Source of the DNA: Planctomycetota bacterium
GTDB lineage: Bacteria > Planctomycetota > UBA1135 > UBA2386
Assembly: GCA_023433825.1 (NCBI GenBank)
Contig: JAEYTU010000413.1
Location: 1 to 5,914 of the forward strand
Direction: 5' to 3'
Length of the DNA stretch: 5,914 nucleotides
Part shown: positions 1 to 5,174 of the stretch, one piece after another
Layout: each line of letters starts with the position of its first letter
How positions within the stretch are numbered: position 1 is the first letter of the stretch
The notes under the pieces: generated by a model
What the model was told of the DNA's origin: nothing
The model's database searches: none
The model's input: only the letters and a program-made list of their open reading frames with translations
Made by a program: the position numbers and the translations under genes

Positions 1-1052
1 ACCTGCGGCCGCGCGCCGGCGACGACGCGGCGGCGAACGCGTTCGACCTCGGCGCGCGAATCGGCGCCGGCCTGCGCGACGCGTTGCGGACCGCGCAGCC
101 GGTGCAACTCCGCGCCGTGCTCGCACGCCGGCTGCGGCCGCATGCGGCGCGGATCCGCGGAACGCTGGCGCTGCTGGAGCGGCTGCGCGACGGCGCGCGG
201 TTCCAGGACGAGATCGCGCGCCGAATCCGCGGCACTCGCTTCACGCTCGCCGGCGCGACGGTCGACCTCGGCGATCCGCGCGAGATCGAGAAGGTGTTCG
301 TCGACGCGCGTTCACCGTCGGGTCGGATCGTCGCGCGCGACCTGTTCGCGAAGCTGACGTGGATCGCGTTCGACGAGCGCGACGTCTCGCTGCGAATCCG
401 GTTCTCGCACGGACACGAAGCGCTGCAGGAGTGGTACCTCGACCCGCGCCTCGCCGTCTGGACCGACCGCTTCGCGACGGCCGCGTTCCGCGAATGCGAA
501 GCGATCGGCGATCACGCCGAGCTGTCCGCATTCCTGCGGCGCGCGTTCCGCCGCCGCGTCCGGCTGTCGGAACGCATCGTCTACAACAACGCGCCCGGCG
601 GCGGCGCGGTGCTGCACCACGACGCCGAACCGACGCAGCTCGGCGTGCTGTTCGGACAGCTCGAAGGCCGCACGGCGTGGCTCGCGCTGCCGCGGCGCGA
701 ACTCGCGGCCGAGGTCGTCGCACACGCCCGCGCGACGCGACGACGCACACCGCGGAACGTCGGCGACGCGATGCGGCTGCTCGACGATCCCGACGTGCCG
801 TGGCTGCGGCGACTGCTCGACCACACGCCAGCGTTCACCGCTCGCCTCGTCGCACGCGGCGCCGCTCGCGTGCTCGACGCCGGCGATGCGCTGCTGCTGC
901 CGTCACCGTCGGTCGATGACGCGTGCTGGCACTCCGTCTTTGCACTCGGCGAGACACCGAGCCTCGCGCACAGCTTCGGGATCTTCCCGACGCGCGCCCG
1001 CGGCGGCCGAGACGACGCTCCGCGCGGCGTCAGGGTCGATCGGACGGCGTGA
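1..1052 (+). CDS. Probable JmjC/cupin-fold Fe(II)/2-oxoglutarate oxygenase, 5'-partial
   Basis: The reading frame is open from base 3 to the TGA at 1050-1052. Codons before the first possible internal start (TTG at 84) show the same G/C-ending pattern and no ribosome binding site precedes that TTG, so I treat the gene as running in from the left. Numbering from TTG 84, a His-x-Asp motif (HHD, 178-180) follows the stretch YNNAPGGGAVL. It is followed by a GRTAWLALP strand and then by a DAGDALLLPSP segment (265-275) ending in a Trp-His at 292-293. HxD, then GDALLLP, then WH is the arrangement of the metal-binding triad in JmjC/cupin hydroxylases, which use iron, oxygen and 2-oxoglutarate to hydroxylate proteins, RNA or small molecules. 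The N-terminal 160 residues are Arg-rich and unassigned. Substrate unknown. The family call rests on motifs only; another double-stranded beta-helix protein is possible. The gene converges on the pseudouridine synthase gene and overlaps its end by 23 bases. Confidence 0.6.
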   Translation, partial: LRPRAGDDAAANAFDLGARIGAGLRDALRTAQPVQLRAVLARRLRPHAARIRGTLALLERLRDGARFQDEIARRIRGTRFTLAGATVDLGDPREIEKVFVDARSPSGRIVARDLFAKLTWIAFDERDVSLRIRFSHGHEALQEWYLDPRLAVWTDRFATAAFRECEAIGDHAELSAFLRRAFRRRVRLSERIVYNNAPGGGAVLHHDAEPTQLGVLFGQLEGRTAWLALPRRELAAEVVAHARATRRRTPRNVGDAMRLLDDPDVPWLRRLLDHTPAFTARLVARGAARVLDAGDALLLPSPSVDDACWHSVFALGETPSLAHSFGIFPTRARGGRDDAPRGVRVDRTA

Positions 1053-1827
1053 GGATCTCGAGCACGTCGAGCTCCGTGCACTGCGCCGGCACGCCGATCA
1101 GATCGGGCAACGCCGGCTTCGTCCGCCCGTCCTCGCCGGACACCCACTCCTTGACGTAGGTCCCGTGCTCGCAGCGGAGCACGAGTTCGACGACGTCTGG
1201 CGCCAACAGCGACGCCGCGACGACGACGACGCGGCGCTGGCGTTCGACGTCGGCGCGGCGCCGGACGACGCGCTGCGGCGTCCACTGCGCGATCGTCACG
1301 TCGGCACCGAGCAGGCTCGCGATCCGTGCCGGCTCCGGTGCTGCGGCGCATGCGACCTTCGCTCGGTAGAGCTTCTCGAACTTGCTCTCCTTCCAGAACC
1401 CGACGCGCGAGCGCGGAACGACGACGAACGGGTCGATCCGGATCCGGTCGCCGTAGCGCTCGTGGATCTCGGCGCGCAGGGCTTCGAGGTCGAGATCGGC
1501 GCGACGCACGCCGACGAGTTCGAACACGAACGGCCGCCCGTTGCCGAGCATGCGGACGTCGACGTCCTCGCGGCCGGCGCCGTGGAACTTCCCGGTCTTC
1601 GCGCGGAACGCCGGCAGCAGCGTGCGCGAGATCAACTCCTGCACCGAGTCCGCGCTGATCTTCCCGCGTCCGTCACAGGTCGCGCAGCCGACGCGTCCGC
1701 GGCGATCGCCCTTGCAGGTCGGACAGAAGTGGATCGTCTGCGGCAGGTCGCGGACGAGCTTCCGATAGCGCGACTCGAGGTAGACGTGCGTGCGTCGCGG
1801 CTGTGGAAGTGGCTCTGACTCGGACAC
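1030..1827 (-). CDS. pus10: Pus10-type tRNA pseudouridine synthase, short form
   Basis: This 265-residue protein matches the catalytic half of Pus10, which in archaea isomerises U54 and U55 in the tRNA T-loop. Visible in order: RYRKLVRDLPQT (20-31); a zinc knuckle, C35-x2-C38 and C48-x2-C51, then GRGKISADSV; the Pus10 signature GREDVDVRMLGNGRPF (85-100), which holds the catalytic Asp (D88 or D90); QWTPQRVVRRRAD (181-193), the Q-TP-RV-RRAD motif; and GTYVKEWVSGEDGRTKPAL (222-240), the substrate-loop motif ending in GRTKP. These motifs are specific to Pus10 and differ from TruA, TruB, TruD, RsuA and RluA. Archaeal and human Pus10 are longer (about 400 and 530 residues) and have an N-terminal THUMP-containing region, which is absent here. 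The GTG start at 1827 is chosen because it lies just before the conserved region. No clear ribosome binding site precedes it, so the start is uncertain. It lies 55 bases behind the receiver-like gene on the same strand and is probably co-transcribed with it. Confidence 0.9.
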   Translation of the reverse strand: MSESEPLPQPRRTHVYLESRYRKLVRDLPQTIHFCPTCKGDRRGRVGCATCDGRGKISADSVQELISRTLLPAFRAKTGKFHGAGREDVDVRMLGNGRPFVFELVGVRRADLDLEALRAEIHERYGDRIRIDPFVVVPRSRVGFWKESKFEKLYRAKVACAAAPEPARIASLLGADVTIAQWTPQRVVRRRADVERQRRVVVVAASLLAPDVVELVLRCEHGTYVKEWVSGEDGRTKPALPDLIGVPAQCTELDVLEILTPSDRP

Positions 1828-1882
1828 GAGGCGACAGGCTATGCCGGCGCGGCAGCGGATCCAGCGCCGGCTCGCGCGCGCG

Positions 1883-2275
1883 TCAGCGGCCGCGGCCGGC
1901 CGGCTCGGCGTCCTGACGACGCGCGCGCAGACGCGCGACGAGGCGGAAGAACTCGGTCGCGTCGATCGGCGTCGTCAGGAACGACGTGATGTTGAGTCGG
2001 CTCTTCTCGGTCGCGAGATCCTTCGCCGCGCGACCGTTCGCGATGACGACGACCTCGGTGTTGCGATCGAAGCTGCGAAGGTGCTTCAGCAGTCGCAGAC
2101 CTTCCGGTCCCTTGCCTTCCGCACCGACGAAGATGCAGTCGAACTGTCGCTGGCGCAGTTCGTTGATCGCTGCATATCCTTCGCCGACCGTGATCGTGAA
2201 CTCGGGGAACTGCTGCAATCCGACCTTCACCTGGTCGCGCACGAGGCGCTCCTTCTCGACGAGCAAGATGTCCAT
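1883..2275 (-). CDS. Stand-alone degenerate receiver (pseudo-response-regulator) protein
   Basis: A 130-residue protein with the alternating beta/alpha pattern of a CheY-like receiver: strand ILLV (3-6), FDCIFV (45-50), GPEGLRLLKHLR (56-67), EVVVIAN (74-80) and SFLTTPID (98-105). The residues that carry out phosphotransfer are replaced. By hand alignment the acidic pair after strand 1 is E7-K8, the phospho-accepting Asp after strand 3 is G51, the Thr/Ser after strand 4 is A79, and the Lys of the usual LTKP motif is T102 (LTTP). It should therefore keep the fold but not be phosphorylated in the normal way. There is no output domain; the tail (117-130) is Arg-rich and short. The ATG at 2275 is firmly supported by an AAGGAGA ribosome binding site five bases upstream. 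The gene is first in a probable two-gene unit with pus10 and is divergent from the RNase H-like gene. A role as a protein-protein interaction or regulatory module is inference. Confidence 0.85.
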   Translation of the reverse strand: MDILLVEKERLVRDQVKVGLQQFPEFTITVGEGYAAINELRQRQFDCIFVGAEGKGPEGLRLLKHLRSFDRNTEVVVIANGRAAKDLATEKSRLNITSFLTTPIDATEFFRLVARLRARRQDAEPAGRGR

Positions 2276-2280
2276 CGGTC

Positions 2281-2287
2281 TCTCCTT
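2281..2287 (-). promoter_or_regulatory. Ribosome binding site of the receiver-like gene
   Basis: On the minus strand the sequence AAGGAGA lies five bases before the ATG at 2275. It is the clearest Shine-Dalgarno sequence in the window and fixes the start of the receiver-like protein, excluding the much longer upstream extension of the same frame. Confidence 0.8.
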
Positions 2288-2299
2288 CTCCCGGTTCGA

Positions 2300-2316
2300 G
2301 TTGCCGTATCGGCAAC
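2300..2316. repeat. Perfect 17-base inverted repeat in divergent promoter region
   Basis: Arms GTTGCCG (2300-2306) and CGGCAAC (2310-2316) are exact reverse complements around a TAT centre. The repeat lies between two divergent genes, 24 bases before the ATG of the receiver-like gene and 13 bases before the GTG of the RNase H-like gene. That position fits an operator for a dimeric regulator acting on both genes. It could also form a short RNA hairpin in either 5' leader. The regulator is unknown. Confidence 0.5.
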
Positions 2317-2329
2317 CACGCGCAGCCAC

Positions 2330-3313
2330 GTGAACCCGCAGACCTCGATCCCGACGCCGGTCGACCTCGCCTGCCTCGCCGGGCTCGACGAGGCCGGACT
2401 CGGACCGGTGCTCGGACCGCTCGTGGTCGCTGGTGCGGCACTCTCGGGCCCGCGCGGCGCCGATCCGTGGAAGTTGCTGCAGGCACACGTCAGCCGCGAT
2501 CGCCACGAGAAGGGCCGCGTCCGCGTCGCCGACAGCAAGAAGGTCCACCAGGGGGTGCACGGGTTCGCGCGGTTGGAGGCAACCGTGCTGACGTTCTGGG
2601 GCGCGGCGCATGGCCGGCTCCCGGCCACGCTCGCCGAATGGCTGACCGCGCTCGGCGTCGACGTCGTTCGGCTGCAGATCTGCCCGTGGTACCGCGACCT
2701 CGCGCTGCCGCTGCCGCACGCGCAGCCGCGCCCGGGGATCGAACTGCATGCGCACCTGCTGCGCCGCGCGATGGACGCCGCCGGCGTCGCGATCACGCAG
2801 TTCGCGGCGCGTCCAGTCGACGTCGACGAGTGGAACGAATGGATCGACGTCACCGACAACAAGAGCCGCGCGCACTTCCGCGCCTACGCCGAAGTCCTCG
2901 AACTGCTGCTGAAGGGCGTCCCCGGCGGCGCGCACGTCGTCGCCGATCGGTGCGGTGGCATCGCGCACTACGTGCCGAGTCTGCGGCGCGCATGGCCGAC
3001 GGCCGTCGTGCACGTGCTGGAGGAGGGCAACGCCGTGTCCCGCTACGGGATCGAGACGCGCAACGGGTCGGTGCAGGTCACGTTCGCGACCGGCGGTGAG
3101 CAGCGCGCGTTCCCGACCGCCTTGTCGAGTTGCATCGCGAAGTACCTGCGCGAACTGATGGTGCTGCTGCTGAATCGCTGGTTCCGCGACCGCCTGCCAG
3201 GGCTCGTGCCGACCGCGGGGTACTACGTCGACGGCCATCGCTTCCTGACCGACGTCGCGCCGGTCGTCGCCGCCGAGGGGATACCCGCGCGCATCTTGGT
3301 CCGTTCGCGCTGA
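2330..3313 (+). CDS. RNase HII-like (RNase H-fold) protein, enlarged and divergent
   Basis: A 327-residue protein whose N-terminus carries the type 2 RNase H signature GLDEAGLGPVLGPLVVAG (18-35), with D20 and E21 in the place of the first two catalytic residues, followed by a DSKK motif (68-71) seen in RNase HII and HIII. VVADRCGG (203-210) offers D206 as the third acidic residue. The segment from E257 to E275 (GEQRAF...SSCIAKYLRE) aligns without gaps to the E. coli RNase HII stretch GDSRVP...ASILAKVTRD, so the fourth Asp appears as E257. RNase HII cuts RNA strands in RNA/DNA hybrids and starts removal of misincorporated ribonucleotides. The protein is much longer than RNase HII (about 200 residues): there are about 90 extra residues between the first and third acidic positions and about 30 between the third and fourth. 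No HIII-type N-terminal domain is present. GTG 2330 is the nearest in-frame start before the motif; no good ribosome binding site is seen. Activity on hybrids is inferred. A specialised nuclease of the same fold is possible. Confidence 0.75.
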   Translation: MNPQTSIPTPVDLACLAGLDEAGLGPVLGPLVVAGAALSGPRGADPWKLLQAHVSRDRHEKGRVRVADSKKVHQGVHGFARLEATVLTFWGAAHGRLPATLAEWLTALGVDVVRLQICPWYRDLALPLPHAQPRPGIELHAHLLRRAMDAAGVAITQFAARPVDVDEWNEWIDVTDNKSRAHFRAYAEVLELLLKGVPGGAHVVADRCGGIAHYVPSLRRAWPTAVVHVLEEGNAVSRYGIETRNGSVQVTFATGGEQRAFPTALSSCIAKYLRELMVLLLNRWFRDRLPGLVPTAGYYVDGHRFLTDVAPVVAAEGIPARILVRSR

Positions 3314-3332
3314 GGCGGCGGACGTCTGAAAC

Positions 3333-3351
3333 GATTCTCATCGTGAGGATC
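3333..3351. repeat. Inverted repeat / hairpin downstream of the RNase H-like gene
   Basis: GATTCTCA (3333-3340) and TGAGGATC (3344-3351) can pair as an 8-base stem, including one G-T wobble, around the loop TCG. It begins 19 bases after the stop codon at 3311-3313. No run of T follows, so a classical intrinsic terminator is not shown. It could be a weak terminator, an RNA-end stabiliser or a protein-binding site for the downstream gene. Confidence 0.3.
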
Positions 3352-3360
3352 TCGCGCGGA

Positions 3361-3401
3361 TGTCGATGTCGCCTCGACACGACTGCATCGCGGAGTAGGC
3401 T
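3361..3401 (+). promoter_or_regulatory. Candidate promoter with overlapping inverted repeat before the radical SAM gene
   Basis: TCGACA (3374-3379) differs by one base from the sigma-70 -35 consensus. It is separated by 16 bases from TAGGCT (3396-3401), which is a weak -10 match. The -35-like hexamer is also the right arm of a perfect 6-base inverted repeat, TGTCGA (3361-3366) / TCGACA, with a 7-base gap, so a repressor could compete there. It lies within the 168-base spacer before the radical SAM gene, about 80 bases before its start. Such short matches arise by chance. Confidence 0.2.
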
Positions 3402-3481
3402 TCCCCGGCCTCGATCCGAGCGTTCGCGAGGCAATCACCCATGGCTCCGCATCGAGACGCCTCTGCACCGAGACTCCGCAC

Positions 3482-5086
3482 TTGAAGATCACGCTCGTCC
3501 ACCCGCCGGTCTACCTGAACGTCTACGCGATGACCGCGTTGCGTCCGAGCTTGCCGCTCGGCCTCGCCTACGTCGCCTCGGCGCTTCGCAAAGCGGGACA
3601 CGACATCCGCGTCGTCGACGCCGTCGGTGAGGCGCCGGATCTCGTGACGCCCGGCAGCCGCCGCGGCATCTCGCAACTCGGACTGACGCCCGAAGCGATC
3701 GTCGCGCGCCTGCCCGAGGACACCGACGCGTTCGGCGTGACCAACATGTGGTCGTTCTCGTGGCCGGTCGTCCGCGAGATCATCCACGGCATCAAGAAGC
3801 GCTTCCCCGACAAGCCGATTGTCTGCGGCGGCGAGCACTTCACCGGCCTGCCCGACTTCTCGATGGAACAGACGCCGATCGACTACATCGTCCTCGGCGA
3901 AGGCGAGGAAGGCGCCGTCGACGTGTTCGGCGGTCTCGCGAAGGGTTGGTCGGCAGGCGCGGACGAGTGGTCGATGATCCCCGGCATCTGGTACCGCGAT
4001 GCCGCGGGGACGCCGGTCAAGAGTTTGATGCCGCGCGAACGGAAGAAGGACATCGACGAGCTCGCGTGGCCGGCGTGGGACCTGTTCGACGTCAAGGCCT
4101 ACGACGAGAAGCGACTGATCACCGGCATCCGCTACGGGATGACGGTGCCGATCCTCGCGACGCGCGGCTGCCCGTATCAGTGCACGTATTGCAGCTCGCC
4201 GAAGATGTGGACGACGCGCTGGTACGCGCGAAACCCGAAGGACGTCGTCGACGAGATCGAGCACTGGCACGTCACGTACGGCGCCGACAACTTCCCGTTC
4301 CAGGACCTGACCGCGATCGTCAAGAAGGACTGGATCGTCGCGTTCTGCAAGGAACTCGCGAGCCGTCCGATCTGCGGCAAGATCACGTGGCAGTTGCCGT
4401 CCGGCACGCGCGTCGAGGTCATCGACGACGAAGTCGCGATGTGGCTCGCGAAGGTCAACGGCAAGTCGCTGAACTACGCGCCGGAGAGCGGCAGCGAAGC
4501 GACGCGCAAGCGGATCAAGAAGCAGATGAAGGAGGAGTCGCTGATCCGCGCCGTCAAGGCCGCGGCGAAGTACCGGCTCAACGTCTCGGCGTTCTTCGTC
4601 GCAGGATTCCCGGAGGACACGGCTGCCGACCTGAAACAGACCGTGCGACTCGCGCGGAAGTTGGCGTTCCTCGGCATCACCGACATGGCGTTCGGCTTCT
4701 TCTTCCCGATCCCGAACACGCAGCTCTACCACGAGCTGCGCGAGAAGGGCCGCATCAAGGAACTCGACGACGACTTCCTGCTGACGCCGATCTACGCGAA
4801 CGAGTCGAAGGTCGAGGACCGCAACAACTACAGCTACAACCTGACGAGCAAACAGTTGACGCGGTGGCGCACGTGGACGCTGTTGAACTTCTACGCCGTC
4901 TCGTTCGGCACGCGCCCGTGGCGTCTCGTCTCGACGATCTGGAACTCGCTGATCGGGAAGGAGACGCGCAAGATGGAGACGTTCCTGATCGACATCCGCA
5001 GGAAGATCCGCGTCTCGATCAAGGCGTGGTTCACGAAGAAGAAGAAGGTCGAGTCCGGCGCCGACTCCGAGAAGATCGCGGCCTGA
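3482..5086 (+). CDS. B12-binding-domain radical SAM enzyme (BchE-like class)
   Basis: A 534-residue protein of the cobalamin-binding radical SAM superfamily, members of which perform methylations, ring formations or other radical reactions. The N-terminal Rossmann-like B12-type domain (1-150) opens with KITLVHPPV, followed by LPLGLAYVASALRKAGH (24-40), CGGEHFTGLP (115-124) and YIVLGEGEEG (135-144), all typical of this domain. The DxHxxG histidine motif of base-off/His-on B12 proteins is not seen, as is common in this superfamily. The radical SAM core has TRGCPYQCTYCSSP (227-240), with C230, C234 and C237 as iron-sulfur ligands, then APESGSEATRKRIKKQ (333-348) and VAGFPEDT (373-380). The C-terminus (about 455-534) has Trp-rich amphipathic segments and a Lys-rich tail (519-522), perhaps for membrane association. 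Substrate unknown; BchE, HpnP and HpnJ are relatives by architecture only. The TTG start at 3482 is chosen because MKITLVHPP is the usual N-terminus; no strong ribosome binding site is present. Confidence 0.85.
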   Translation: MKITLVHPPVYLNVYAMTALRPSLPLGLAYVASALRKAGHDIRVVDAVGEAPDLVTPGSRRGISQLGLTPEAIVARLPEDTDAFGVTNMWSFSWPVVREIIHGIKKRFPDKPIVCGGEHFTGLPDFSMEQTPIDYIVLGEGEEGAVDVFGGLAKGWSAGADEWSMIPGIWYRDAAGTPVKSLMPRERKKDIDELAWPAWDLFDVKAYDEKRLITGIRYGMTVPILATRGCPYQCTYCSSPKMWTTRWYARNPKDVVDEIEHWHVTYGADNFPFQDLTAIVKKDWIVAFCKELASRPICGKITWQLPSGTRVEVIDDEVAMWLAKVNGKSLNYAPESGSEATRKRIKKQMKEESLIRAVKAAAKYRLNVSAFFVAGFPEDTAADLKQTVRLARKLAFLGITDMAFGFFFPIPNTQLYHELREKGRIKELDDDFLLTPIYANESKVEDRNNYSYNLTSKQLTRWRTWTLLNFYAVSFGTRPWRLVSTIWNSLIGKETRKMETFLIDIRRKIRVSIKAWFTKKKKVESGADSEKIAA

Positions 5087-5087
5087 C

Positions 5088-5133
5088 GGGGCGCCTTCCC
5101 AGTCGCGGCGGACGCGCGTAGAACCTGCGCCCC
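5088..5133 (+). terminator. Possible stem-loop after the radical SAM gene
   Basis: GGGGCGC (5088-5094), one base after the stop codon, pairs exactly with GCGCCCC (5127-5133). The loop is long (32 bases), with a small CGCG/CGCG stem possible inside, and no T run follows. It may contribute to termination or mRNA stability, but in DNA this GC-rich a chance match is quite possible. Confidence 0.2.
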
Positions 5134-5174
5134 CCGTGGTCCCGCCCGCTCCCTCATCCGTCGCTTGCGCCCCG

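Noticed and set aside
886..1818. A 310-codon plus-strand frame across the pus10 region
   Set aside because: It is the reverse-strand image of pus10, whose conserved motifs are unambiguous. Its composition is Arg/Ala/Asp shadow-like.
1790..2329. Upstream extension of the RNase H-like frame to 507 codons
   Set aside because: This stretch is antisense to the receiver-like gene and has no family motif. The RNase HII signature begins 18 residues after GTG 2330.
2276..3238. Upstream extension of the receiver-like frame on the minus strand to 451 codons
   Set aside because: The part above 2275 is low-complexity shadow of the RNase H-like gene, while the ATG at 2275 has a strong ribosome binding site and begins the receiver fold exactly.
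3748..5121. A 457-codon plus-strand frame inside the radical SAM gene
   Set aside because: It is a frame-shifted reading of the same DNA, dominated by Arg, Asp and Gly, without any domain.
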